DNA from: Pseudomonas sp. SCB32
GTDB lineage: Bacteria > Pseudomonadota > Gammaproteobacteria > Pseudomonadales > Pseudomonadaceae
Assembly: GCF_009189165.1 (NCBI RefSeq)
Contig: NZ_CP045118.1
Span: forward strand, 62,001 to 126,000
DNA: 64,000 nt
Reading direction: 5' to 3'
Shown here: positions 1-7,804 of the stretch, one piece after another
Layout: the number at the start of each line of letters is the position of its first letter
Numbering within the stretch: position 1 is the stretch's first letter
The notes under the pieces: generated by a model
Databases searched by the model: none
Told to the model about the DNA's origin: nothing
What the model saw: the letters and a program-made list of their open reading frames with translations, nothing else
Translations under genes and position numbers: made by a program

Positions 1-951
1 GCAGTCCGGCCCGCGCGGGCGGCCGGGAGCGCAGACCACCAGGCGCAGCATGGTGTGCCCCCAGCGACTGGCGATGTCGTTGTTGGCCTCGGCGATGAAG
101 TAATCGACCTCGTAGATCCGCTCCGGATCGAGGTAGCCCAGCGGCTGCTGGCCGAAGTCGCGGCCGGCGTTGAGGTAGGCGTAGCTGCCGGCGCATGCGT
201 CGTGCGGGCGCTCGCCGAAGCGCGAGGCGTAGTAGCGGTACAGCGCGGGGCGGCGGCAGGCGTAGCTCGGGTCGAGGAGGAAGTACTCCATGTTCACCGC
301 GACGTACTCGCGCGGATTGGTCAGCTCGTAGCTGTCCGGGCTGCGCAGGACGAAGCGATTGTGCTGCTCGCGCTCGCCATGCTTGCCGGCGTACTGCGGC
401 CAGCCGGCCAGGTCGAGCAGGCGCGGATCGTCGCTTAAGGTGAAGCGGCGGCCGGTCTGGCCGCGACATTCGTCCGGCGCGCCGACGTGGCCGAGGCTCT
501 TGTCGCGCATTGTGCAGCGGCGGATGACGCGGGCTTCGTCGGCATCCCACAGCTGGGCGCGGTCGTAGAGGTGGGTGAGCTCGTGGAGCAGGGTCGCCAG
601 CAGTTCGCGACGCAGCGTGCCGTGGGTGCGACCGGTCTGCTGCGTGGCGGCGCTGCCGTCGGTGAGCGCGGCGAGGTAGCGGGTACTGAGGGCGATGGCG
701 TCGGGACGCAGGGCGCGACCCATGCCGTTCTCGGCAAGGTCATCGCGCCACTGCACCTCGACCTTGCGGTCCAGACGCTCGACGACGGTGGCCGGCAGCG
801 TCTGCAGGGCTTCGTCCAGCAGTTGCTGGCTGGCCTGGCGCTGGGCGCCGGTCAGTCCGTCAGTGTCGAGCTCCAGGCGGAGCGAGGCGTGGCTGCTGGC
901 GGTGACTATCAGTGCAAGGGCCGCCAGCCAGCGGCCAGCCCGGAGTTTCAC
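1..951 (-). CDS. Secreted metallopeptidase-like protein, C-terminus cut by window edge
   Basis: The reading frame is open from a GTG at 951 to the window edge, giving 317 codons. The N-terminus (MKLRAGRWLAALALIVTASS) looks like a signal peptide. Near residue 120 the stretch LLATLLHELTHLYDRA carries an HExxH-type zinc motif (HELTH), so a zinc-dependent hydrolase of the envelope is plausible. The visible end, around WGHTMLRLVV, resembles the conserved core of the DUF4105/DUF7844-type proteins of pseudomonads; that link is from memory. The GTG overlaps the stop codon of the upstream DUF2388 gene (GTGA), which implies translational coupling. The substrate is unknown. Confidence 0.7.
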   Translation of the reverse strand, partial: MKLRAGRWLAALALIVTASSHASLRLELDTDGLTGAQRQASQQLLDEALQTLPATVVERLDRKVEVQWRDDLAENGMGRALRPDAIALSTRYLAALTDGSAATQQTGRTHGTLRRELLATLLHELTHLYDRAQLWDADEARVIRRCTMRDKSLGHVGAPDECRGQTGRRFTLSDDPRLLDLAGWPQYAGKHGEREQHNRFVLRSPDSYELTNPREYVAVNMEYFLLDPSYACRRPALYRYYASRFGERPHDACAGSYAYLNAGRDFGQQPLGYLDPERIYEVDYFIAEANNDIASRWGHTMLRLVVCAPGRPRGPDC

Positions 952-1283
952 AGAGCGAGGATGGCTTCGGCCAGGGCCTGGTCGGAGGCGTCACGCGCCT
1001 GCGGCACGTCTTCGCGCAGGACCTTGAAGGCGGCTTCCAGCTGGGCGCCACGGATCGCACCGTCGCTGCCGACGAAGCTGGCGGCGTCGTCGCGGGCTTC
1101 CTGCACGAGCTTCATGTCGCGAATGGAAGTGGTGGTGTCCGAGGTGAAGTCGATGCTGCGGGCGGAAGCGTTGGTGGTGATGTTGAACACGCGAATCACC
1201 GAGTGCGCTTGGGCGCCGGAAGCGCAGGCAGCGAGCAGCAGACCAAGGATCAGGGGGCTCTTGGGGATCGAGCAGAGGCGCAT
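948..1283 (-). CDS. DUF2388 (TIGR02448) exported protein, copy 1
   Basis: This 111-residue protein has a signal peptide ending near AQA (residues 24-26). The mature part contains the DUF2388 core: a V/TSD segment, then ARDDAASFVGSDGAIRGAQLEAA and an LAEAIL tail. Function is unknown; the family is small, exported and found in pseudomonads. It is the most downstream of three tandem paralogues (948-1283, 1321-1614, 1715-2035). Its stop overlaps the start of the metallopeptidase-like gene, so the two proteins are probably made together in the envelope. Confidence 0.85.
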   Translation of the reverse strand: MRLCSIPKSPLILGLLLAACASGAQAHSVIRVFNITTNASARSIDFTSDTTTSIRDMKLVQEARDDAASFVGSDGAIRGAQLEAAFKVLREDVPQARDASDQALAEAILAL

Positions 1284-1320
1284 GGGTGTCTCCGAAAGGG
1301 CAGCGGGAGCTGCTCACGAC

Positions 1321-1614
1321 TTATTGGGCAAGAATCGCTTCGGCCAGTTCCCGATCATTTGCCGCGAGCGCCGGATGGTGCTGGCGCAGCCAATGCAGTG
1401 CCGCTTCGAGGCGGGCGCCGCGCAGCTCGCCACCGGTGGCGATGAACCCTGCCGCGTCGTCACGGGCGCTGTGCAGCAGCTTGTTCTCGAACGGCGTGCT
1501 GGTCAGTTTGCTGGTGACATAGCTGGTCCCTACCGGGAACTGGGTCGTCTGGTCGAATGCCTGGGCGGGCAGGGCACAGAACGACATCGGTAGCAGGAGC
1601 AGTAGAGGGCGCAT
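1321..1614 (-). CDS. DUF2388 (TIGR02448) exported protein, copy 2
   Basis: This protein has 97 residues when started at MRPLLLLLPMSFC, which gives a normal signal peptide (cleavage near AQA). An upstream in-frame start at 1647 would add eleven residues before the signal and is less likely. The mature region has the same ARDDAAGFIATGGELRGARLEAAL core and AEAIL tail as its two neighbours. The copies share the domain but differ clearly elsewhere, so the duplication is not recent. Function unknown; exported. Confidence 0.82.
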   Translation of the reverse strand: MRPLLLLLPMSFCALPAQAFDQTTQFPVGTSYVTSKLTSTPFENKLLHSARDDAAGFIATGGELRGARLEAALHWLRQHHPALAANDRELAEAILAQ

Positions 1615-1714
1615 GGGCGGAGATGATCGGAAAAGCACGACCGCCAAGGCTAACGGAATGCGCGGGCAAGGGCCAGCGCGGCGCGCCGGGCGGAGTGCCC
1701 GGCGCGGGGAGGCA

Positions 1715-2035
1715 TCAGATGGTCAGGATGGCCTGTGCCAGCTGCTGGTCGTTGGCGGCCAGCTCCGGCATCTTGGTGCGGATGTGACGCAGGGCGGCTT
1801 CCAGGTGGGCGCCACGGATATCGCCTTGGCTGGCGACGAAGGTGGCGGCGTCGTCCTTGGCTTCGAGAACGATCTTGTCGTCCTTGAAGGAGTCGCTGAT
1901 GTTGGACGTGGCGTCGGAGGTGGCGCCAGTGGCACGCACCGACAGGTCGGTGGTGTAGACGAAGCTGGTGGCGAAGGCGCCGGTGGCGCAGCCGAGCAGC
2001 GCGGCTGCGGCGATCAGTTGAAGGCTTTTCTTCAT
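1715..2035 (-). CDS. DUF2388 (TIGR02448) exported protein, copy 3
   Basis: This 106-residue protein starts with a typical signal peptide (MKKSLQLIAAAALLGCATGAF) and has the family core AKDDAATFVASQGDIRGAHLEAALRHI followed by LAQAIL. It is the first gene of the DUF2388 trio as transcribed and lies about 90 bp after the DUF1127 gene. A terminator-like hairpin between them suggests that it has its own promoter. No enzymatic motif is visible; the role is unknown. Confidence 0.85.
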   Translation of the reverse strand: MKKSLQLIAAAALLGCATGAFATSFVYTTDLSVRATGATSDATSNISDSFKDDKIVLEAKDDAATFVASQGDIRGAHLEAALRHIRTKMPELAANDQQLAQAILTI

Positions 2036-2049
2036 GGAGTGGCTCCGGA

Positions 2050-2079
2050 TAAGACAAAAACAGGTGGCCGGGCGGCCAC
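2050..2079 (-). terminator. Rho-independent terminator after the DUF1127 gene
   Basis: GTGGCC-N4-GGCCAC forms a perfect 6-bp stem at 2064-2079. Read on the minus strand it is followed by a T-rich run (TGTTTTTGTC). It lies directly downstream of the DUF1127 stop at 2126. Confidence 0.6.
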
Positions 2080-2125
2080 TCTACCGGAACAGAGACTATC
2101 CAAGACTGATGGGTGTCACCATAGG

Positions 2126-2320
2126 TCAGCGCCAGAACGGCTTCGAAATTTCGCCCACGCGTTCGCTCGGGCTGACGCCGATATCGGCCAGTTCCCGGCT
2201 GTCCAGTTCGGCCAGTTGACGGCGGGTGCGAGCGTTCTGTAGCCATTGCCCGAGCAGGCGCCAGGCATTTATCGGGGCGGATAGGCGTGGGGCGGTAGGG
2301 GCGAGAAGGGTGCGTTCCAT
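2126..2320 (-). CDS. DUF1127 (YjiS-like) small basic protein, copy 1
   Basis: This 64-residue protein has the DUF1127 pattern: an N-terminal MERTL, a middle helix rich in W, Q and R (WLQNARTRRQLAELDSREL), then ADIGVSPSE and a C-terminal KPFWR. Small arginine-rich DUF1127 proteins in other bacteria have been linked to RNA-related or metabolic regulation; no function can be assigned here. It reads away from the polysaccharide locus. A second copy at 15861-16067 sits at the other end of that locus with the same start and end residues (MERTL...KPFWR). Both have the same inverted repeat about 60 bp upstream. Confidence 0.85.
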   Translation of the reverse strand: MERTLLAPTAPRLSAPINAWRLLGQWLQNARTRRQLAELDSRELADIGVSPSERVGEISKPFWR

Positions 2321-2383
2321 GGCGAGGTCCTCCAGCTCAGTGGGAAGCGAGTGGCATGGAGGTCATGATTTCGCACTGAGGGC

Positions 2384-2399
2384 CTGACTCTCCAGTCAC
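2384..2399 (-). promoter_or_regulatory. Inverted repeat upstream of DUF1127 copy 1 (candidate operator)
   Basis: Read on the plus strand this is CTGACT-CTCC-AGTCA, centred about 70 bp before the DUF1127 start. The same TGACT-N4-AGTCA dyad occurs at nearly the same distance before the other DUF1127 gene (16127-16142). Conserved position and symmetry suggest a shared regulator or promoter element. Confidence 0.45.
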
Positions 2400-2605
2400 A
2401 GCGGAGGACGATTGTTCTGGGTCAGTTTCAGGATGTTCGCAACTGTATCGCTCGGTTATCGCCCCATCTGTACTCAGGTTGGAATGGCTCTTGCCAGCTC
2501 GGCGAAGAACTGGTGCTATGCACCCCCTCTTCAGAAATTTCGCAGTAGCGGCACCGGCTGCATCGATAATAAGAACTGCGCAGGAGCGGGGCCTGCGGTT
2601 GCATC

Positions 2606-4048
2606 ATGATGGATACGCTCATTCTCATTGGCTCGAAAATCAGCCAGGACACCATCCACAGCTCCCTGGGCAAGCCGGAGTACAGCTACTACTTCCTGAT
2701 GAAGGAGTTCGTACCCGCGTTGCAGCGCCTGGGGAGTGTCATCGAGGTCAAGAGCCTCGATGAGGTCGATGCGCTCTACGACCAGCACAGCGCCCAGGGC
2801 CGGAAGGTGGTCTTCCTCAGTTTCAGTCCGCCGCAGCAGACGCCCCAGGGATTGCGCTGCCCGACCATCCCGGTGTTCGCCTGGGAGTTCGACAGCATTC
2901 CAACCGAAGCCTGGGGCGACGAGCTGTGCAACGACTGGCGACATGTCTTCGCCGAATCCGGCGCTGCGGTGACCCTCAGTCGCGAAGCGGCGGATGCGGT
3001 AACGGCGGTAATGGGCGATGGCTATCCCATCATCGCGCTGCCGGCGCCGGTGTGGGACCGCTTCCAGGACGAGGGTATGGCTGACGCGCGCCGCCTGAAT
3101 CTCTCGGAAAGAATGCTGCGCTTCACCGGCCATGTGATCGACAGCCCGCAACTGGGCTTGTCGGCCGACTGCCTGGTGTTGCCGCCGCAGCCTGCGCCAC
3201 TGCCGGCGCCGGTCGCACCCTTGTCGTCCCAAGTCCGCTGGCTGACCACCAGGGCTCTGTTCAAGGGCTGGTGGAGCGAGGCGGTGGCGCCCTTCCTGTC
3301 GACCCGGCGCAAGGCCGTAGAGGCCGAGCAGGCAGCGCCGCAGCCCGCGAAAGCGGAGCCTCGGCAGGTGGAGCTGCGCGGAGTGGTCTATACGACGGTG
3401 CTCAACCCCGGCGATCACCGCAAGAACTGGATCGACATGATCAGCGCCTTCTGCTGGGCATTCCACGACGTGGCCGACGCGACCCTGGTGGTGAAGATGA
3501 CCCACCACGACCTGGAGAGCTACCGCGTGATGCTGATGACGCTGCTCTCGCGCCTGGCGCCGTTCCAGTGCCGGATCGTGGTGATCCATGGCTTCCTTGC
3601 GGACGAGGAGTATCGCGACCTGGTCCGCCATTCGACCTATTACGTGAACACTTCGGTGTGCGAGGGCCTGTGCCTGCCGCTGATGGAGTTCCTCAGCTGC
3701 GGCAAGCCCGCGATCGGCCCGCGCCATACCGCGATGCTCGACTACCTCGACGAGGACGTCGCGTTCATCGTCGGCAGCGCCCCGCAGCCCGCCAGCTGGC
3801 CCCATGACTCGCGCGCCCTGCTGCGTGCCTACCTGCACCGCCTGAACTGGGAATCGTTGGTCACCGCCTACCGCGAAAGCTATGCGACCGCCAAGCGTCC
3901 CGTGGACTATCGGCGGATGTCTGAGGCGGCGGAGCGCAGGATGCGTGAGTACTGTTCGGTGGCGCAGGTCAGTGGACGCCTGGGCGAGTTCCTTGACGAT
4001 CAATTGGTGTCTGCCCCGGGCACCGCAAAGAGGAGCCTGGCGCTATGA
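2606..4048 (+). CDS. Glycosyltransferase of the CPA-type LPS locus, paralogue 1
   Basis: This 480-residue GT-B-like glycosyltransferase fits the GT4 group. The N-terminal domain has GKPEYSYYFLMKEF and WEFDSIP. After a proline-rich linker (about residues 195-250) the C-terminal domain has NPGDHRKNWIDM and CEGLCLPLMEFLSCGKPAIG, the acidic EX7E-type donor-binding motif. It should add a sugar to the surface polysaccharide on the cytoplasmic face. The next gene is a clear paralogue and overlaps it (ATGA at 4045-4048). P. aeruginosa also has a pair of glycosyltransferases beside rmd-gmd. The start is uncertain: ATG codons at 2606 and 2609, with no strong ribosome site close by. The sugar specificity is unknown. 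Confidence 0.85.
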   Translation: MMDTLILIGSKISQDTIHSSLGKPEYSYYFLMKEFVPALQRLGSVIEVKSLDEVDALYDQHSAQGRKVVFLSFSPPQQTPQGLRCPTIPVFAWEFDSIPTEAWGDELCNDWRHVFAESGAAVTLSREAADAVTAVMGDGYPIIALPAPVWDRFQDEGMADARRLNLSERMLRFTGHVIDSPQLGLSADCLVLPPQPAPLPAPVAPLSSQVRWLTTRALFKGWWSEAVAPFLSTRRKAVEAEQAAPQPAKAEPRQVELRGVVYTTVLNPGDHRKNWIDMISAFCWAFHDVADATLVVKMTHHDLESYRVMLMTLLSRLAPFQCRIVVIHGFLADEEYRDLVRHSTYYVNTSVCEGLCLPLMEFLSCGKPAIGPRHTAMLDYLDEDVAFIVGSAPQPASWPHDSRALLRAYLHRLNWESLVTAYRESYATAKRPVDYRRMSEAAERRMREYCSVAQVSGRLGEFLDDQLVSAPGTAKRSLAL

Positions 4049-5583
4049 GGTTCCTGATCTATTCGGAAGTCAACGCGTCGAACATCGCCACCAGCCTCGG
4101 CCGGCCGGAGTACAGCTACTACTTCGTGCTCAAGGAGTTCATGCCGGTACTCCGGCAGCTCGGCGAGATCATCGTGGTGCAGGACCCGCAACGCGAGGTC
4201 GATCCGCTGTTCCACCAGGCGCTGGCCGAAGGTGAGCGCTGCGTGTTCCTGTCGTTCTCACCTCCACACAAGACCGTTCGCGGGCTGGTCTGCCCGACGA
4301 TTCCGGTGTTTGCCTGGGAGTTCGATACCATTCCCGATGAAACCTGGCATGGCCAGCCGGAGCAGGACTGGCGTTTTGTCCTCAAAGGGCTGGGACGTGC
4401 CGTGGTGCATTCAAACCAGACGGTACGCGCCATTCACCGCGCGGTGCGCGACGACTTTCCGGTGACATCCATTCCGGCACCGGTCTGGGATCGCCTGGAA
4501 GGCCTGCGGCAGATGCTTGCTCAACCGCGCCCGGCCAACGCCGAGCACCGTATCAAGGTGCCGCGCGGCGTGGTGGTGGATACCCGTACGCTGGACCTTG
4601 GGCCGTACCGTCCCGGACCCAATGCACTGGAAGAATTCATCGCCGCTGGCCAGCCCAAGCCTGTGGTCGGCCCGGCGGTGGCGCCGGAAGCGAGCCGCAG
4701 ACCGGGCCCCCTGCAGGTGGCTCACACCACGGTTCGCTATCTGCTGGAGTGGTATCGCCTGGTCTGGCGCGACCTCATGCCCGCGCCGCTCAGTGGCGCA
4801 CTGGCTACCGTCAAGCGCTGGGTCCGTCCGGCCAGACCGCTACCCGCCGGCCTGCCGGTGGAGTCGGTTCCAGCCGCCAGTCCTGATCCGGTGGAGACCG
4901 GTTGGTGGGTTCCCGCAAGCCATGAGCTAGTGCTCGACGGGGTGGTCTTCACCTCGATCCTGAATCCCTACGATGGCCGCAAGAACTGGACCGACATTCT
5001 CACGGCGTTCTGCACCGCGTTCCGCGATGAACCCGATGCGACCCTGCTGTTCAAGCTGACGCACCAGGAATACCGCTCCGCCGTCGAGGCCATGCTGACC
5101 ACCCTGGCGCGCCTGCCGGAATTTCGCTGCCGCATCGTGCTGGTGCATGGCTTCCTCGAACAGAGCGACTTCAACGCCTTCATCGAAGCCAGCGACTTCG
5201 TGGTCAACGCTTCCCACGGCGAGGGTCAGTGCCTGCCGCTGATGGAAATGCTGTCCTGCGGGATTCCCGCGCTGGCCCCGCGCAACTCGGCGATGCTGGA
5301 CTACATGGATACCGAAGTCGGCTTCGTGGTGAACAGTTGGGAGGATGGCACCGCCTGGCCGCACGACCCGCGCCTGGCCTACCGCACCTGCCGCCATCAG
5401 TTGGACTGGGCGTCGCTGCGCGATGGCTATCTCGCCGCATATCGCTGCTACCTCGATGCGCCGGAGCGTTATCGCCAACTGTCGGCCAATGCCATTGAGC
5501 GCATGCGTGGTCATTGCTCCCAGGCTGTGGCTCGGCAGCGACTGTGTCAATTGCTGGGGATCGAGGAGGAGGCGTGCGTTTGA
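4045..5583 (+). CDS. Glycosyltransferase of the CPA-type LPS locus, paralogue 2
   Basis: This 512-residue GT-B glycosyltransferase follows paralogue 1 throughout: GRPEYSYYFVLKEFMPVL and WEFDTIPDETW in the N-domain, NPYDGRKNWTDILTAFC and GEGQCLPLMEMLSCGIPALAPR in the C-domain. The linker between them (about residues 165-300) is longer and carries an aromatic helix (YLLEWYRLVW) that may be a membrane contact. AGGAG at 4031 precedes the ATG, which overlaps the stop of the previous gene, so the two are translationally coupled. The pair probably acts in sequence or adds related sugars to one chain. Confidence 0.85.
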   Translation: MRFLIYSEVNASNIATSLGRPEYSYYFVLKEFMPVLRQLGEIIVVQDPQREVDPLFHQALAEGERCVFLSFSPPHKTVRGLVCPTIPVFAWEFDTIPDETWHGQPEQDWRFVLKGLGRAVVHSNQTVRAIHRAVRDDFPVTSIPAPVWDRLEGLRQMLAQPRPANAEHRIKVPRGVVVDTRTLDLGPYRPGPNALEEFIAAGQPKPVVGPAVAPEASRRPGPLQVAHTTVRYLLEWYRLVWRDLMPAPLSGALATVKRWVRPARPLPAGLPVESVPAASPDPVETGWWVPASHELVLDGVVFTSILNPYDGRKNWTDILTAFCTAFRDEPDATLLFKLTHQEYRSAVEAMLTTLARLPEFRCRIVLVHGFLEQSDFNAFIEASDFVVNASHGEGQCLPLMEMLSCGIPALAPRNSAMLDYMDTEVGFVVNSWEDGTAWPHDPRLAYRTCRHQLDWASLRDGYLAAYRCYLDAPERYRQLSANAIERMRGHCSQAVARQRLCQLLGIEEEACV

Positions 5584-5655
5584 GCCGCGCCTGCCCTGAA
5601 GCGTTTCTGGCCGCAGGCGTTGCCGCGGCATACACCCGTCATAGCTGGAGCTGAC

Positions 5656-6486
5656 ATGCTGGAGTTCATCAAGGGCCTGGGCCGCAAGCCGGCGCCGGCC
5701 GCCGAGCCCGAACGCACCCCCGATCTGGTGGTCGCACCGGCCGAAAACCTGTCGACGCTCAAAGATACCTACTTGAGTGGCTGGTTCCACCAGGAGACCG
5801 ATGAGCTGTTCGAGGGTTTCCCGATCAGTGCAGACGACTCGGTGCTCGACATCGGCTGTGGCGACGGACCCTTCGTGCAGTTCTGCGCCCAGCGCGGTGC
5901 GGAAGTCATCTTCGCGGATATCGACGCCGACAAGGTCGCTGGCGTCGAGCGCGCGCTGCAGGGCTCCAATGCCCGCGCGATGCTGCCGCTGGTGACCGAT
6001 GCCAACCCCATTCCTTTGCCGGATGCGCGCGTCAACAAGGTCGTGGCGATGGAGGTCCTGGAGCATGTGGAGGATCCCGCGCAGTTCATGAGCGAGCTGG
6101 TCCGGGTCGGCAAGCCTGGCGCGCTCTACTTGATCACGGTGCCCGACCCGCTGGGCGAGAGCGTGCAAAAGGACCTGGCTCCGGACTCCTATTTCCAGCG
6201 CCCGAACCACATTCGCGTGTTCGAGCGCGAAGCCTTCGAACAACTGATCCGCGACGCCGGCCTGGTCATCGAGCGCCAGGCGCACTACGGCTTCTACTGG
6301 TCGGTGTGGTGGTTCTTCTTCTGGGCCTGCAAGCAGGACCTGTCGCCGCCGTGGCATCCGCTGCTGGATAGCTGGACGCGCACCTGGAACATGATGCTGG
6401 AGACCGAAGACGGGCCGCGCATCAAGAAGGCGCTGGACCGGGCGATGCCCAAGAGCCAGGCCATCATTGCGCGCAAGCCTGCTTGA
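5656..6486 (+). CDS. Class I SAM-dependent methyltransferase (polysaccharide-modifying)
   Basis: This protein has 276 residues when started at MLEFIKGLGR, which has GGAG five bases upstream; an open start at 5620 lacks that support. Motif I is VLDIGCGDGPF near residue 70, followed by an acidic residue after beta-2 (FADID) and EVLEHVEDP near residue 135, the usual Rossmann methyltransferase order. A tryptophan-rich stretch (YWSVWWFFFW) near residue 215 may bind the membrane or a sugar. In this locus it probably O-methylates a sugar, perhaps as the chain-ending cap that Wzt recognises; that is inferred from context. Confidence 0.85.
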   Translation: MLEFIKGLGRKPAPAAEPERTPDLVVAPAENLSTLKDTYLSGWFHQETDELFEGFPISADDSVLDIGCGDGPFVQFCAQRGAEVIFADIDADKVAGVERALQGSNARAMLPLVTDANPIPLPDARVNKVVAMEVLEHVEDPAQFMSELVRVGKPGALYLITVPDPLGESVQKDLAPDSYFQRPNHIRVFEREAFEQLIRDAGLVIERQAHYGFYWSVWWFFFWACKQDLSPPWHPLLDSWTRTWNMMLETEDGPRIKKALDRAMPKSQAIIARKPA

Positions 6487-6571
6487 GCCGGGAGCCAATT
6501 GGTGTGTCGCGGCTGATTCGTGCCCAATGGACGTCCGTGCATGCGGGCCGTGGACTGCCCGGAGCTGAGGC

Positions 6572-7726
6572 ATGAGCAAGGGCCGGATCGCCGACATCGA
6601 GATTCTGCGGGGCTTTGCCGTGCTCTTCGTGGTGTTGCACCACGCCCACGGCAACCTGATTACCTGGGTCTCGCCGCGCTTCGACTACCTGACCGCGCAC
6701 TTTTCCGGCGGTTTTGGCGTCGACCTGTTCCTGACGATTTCCGGTTTCGTCATTGCCCGTGACCTGCTGCCGCGCCTGGGCGCCGCAGCCGAACGGGGCG
6801 GGGCCTGGCGCTGCATCCTGGCGTTCTGGGTGCGACGCGCCTGGCGCTTGTTGCCCTCTGCCTGGCTTTGGCTGATGGTGGTGCTGGCAGCAGTGCTCTG
6901 GTTCAACGACTCCGGCGTGTTCGGCACCTGGCATGCCAACCTGGATGCGACCTACGCCGCACTGCTGCAGATCGCCAACTGGCGCTTTGTGGAAACCTTC
7001 ATGCGCAGTGAATACGGGGCCAGTTTCGTGTACTGGAGCCTGTCGCTGGAGGAACAGTTCTATGTGCTGCTGCCCCTGTTGGCCCTGCTGTCGCGACGCT
7101 GGCTTCCTCATGTACTGGTCGCGCTGGTCCTGTACCAGCTCTTCGCTTCCCGCGGCCTGCTGATGGTGATGTTCCGCAGCGATGCGCTGATGCTTGGGGT
7201 GCTGCTGGCCATCTGGAGCCGGACGCCACTCTACGCCCGCCTGCGCGTTGCCTTGCCGACCCGGCTGAGGGTCGGCCCCCTGCTGTTGGCGGGGCTGAGC
7301 CTGCTGATGGGCGCATTTTGGGCGGACCTCATCAATGTTGGCGTCTACAAGTTCAGCCTGGTGGCACTGGGGGCCAGCGCACTGGTGTGGGTCGCGTCCT
7401 ATGACGCCGACGTGTTGCTCCCCAAGGGCGTGGTGCGGCGCCTGATGATCTGGGTCGGATCACGTTCCTACGCCATCTACCTGATCCACGTCCCGGCTTT
7501 CTTCGCAGTCCGGGAGGCGTTTGCGCGCCTGTACCCGTCGGTGACTGCCGATGAGCGTTATTTCTACCCCTTTGTGCTGTGCGCAACGGCGTTGATCGTG
7601 CTCCTCAGTGAGTTGAATTTCCGCCTGGTGGAAACGCCTCTGCGGCGCAAGGGTGTGCTCGTGTCCCGGCGCCTGGCCGGGGAGCCGGCATTGCCGGTAA
7701 TGGTCGATTCCCGGGTTGGCGGCTGA
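6572..7726 (+). CDS. Acyltransferase 3 family membrane protein (OafA-like), copy 1
   Basis: This 384-residue multi-pass membrane protein has the family signature at its N-terminus: EILRGFAVLFVVLHHAHG, with the conserved Arg and His of the first helix. SLSLEEQFYVLLPLLAL near residue 155 is another standard family motif. The end contains LNFRLVETPLRRKG, as in OafA-type enzymes. It should transfer an acyl (usually acetyl) group from the cytoplasm to a polysaccharide sugar. A paralogue follows directly, so two positions or two sugars may be acylated. Confidence 0.88.
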   Translation: MSKGRIADIEILRGFAVLFVVLHHAHGNLITWVSPRFDYLTAHFSGGFGVDLFLTISGFVIARDLLPRLGAAAERGGAWRCILAFWVRRAWRLLPSAWLWLMVVLAAVLWFNDSGVFGTWHANLDATYAALLQIANWRFVETFMRSEYGASFVYWSLSLEEQFYVLLPLLALLSRRWLPHVLVALVLYQLFASRGLLMVMFRSDALMLGVLLAIWSRTPLYARLRVALPTRLRVGPLLLAGLSLLMGAFWADLINVGVYKFSLVALGASALVWVASYDADVLLPKGVVRRLMIWVGSRSYAIYLIHVPAFFAVREAFARLYPSVTADERYFYPFVLCATALIVLLSELNFRLVETPLRRKGVLVSRRLAGEPALPVMVDSRVGG

Positions 7727-7804
7727 GGAACGGAGAGTGATGCGAATGATGTTTGTCCACGCGGCGACCCGAATGTCGCCTCCAAGGGCCGGAGAGGGAA
7801 GCGC

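Noticed and set aside
55..438. 127-codon plus-strand frame at the window start
   Set aside because: It is antisense to the continuous 317-codon metallopeptidase-like frame that carries the HELTH motif.
487..1593. Long plus-strand open frame over the DUF2388 and metallopeptidase-like genes
   Set aside because: It is antisense to three coherent minus-strand genes with signal peptides and family motifs. Its protein is low-complexity Ala/Arg/Gly-rich, as expected for a shadow frame in GC-rich DNA.
2531..4003. 490-codon minus-strand frame opposite the first glycosyltransferase
   Set aside because: It has shadow composition and no motif. The plus-strand glycosyltransferase has all expected motifs and an ATGA junction with its neighbour.
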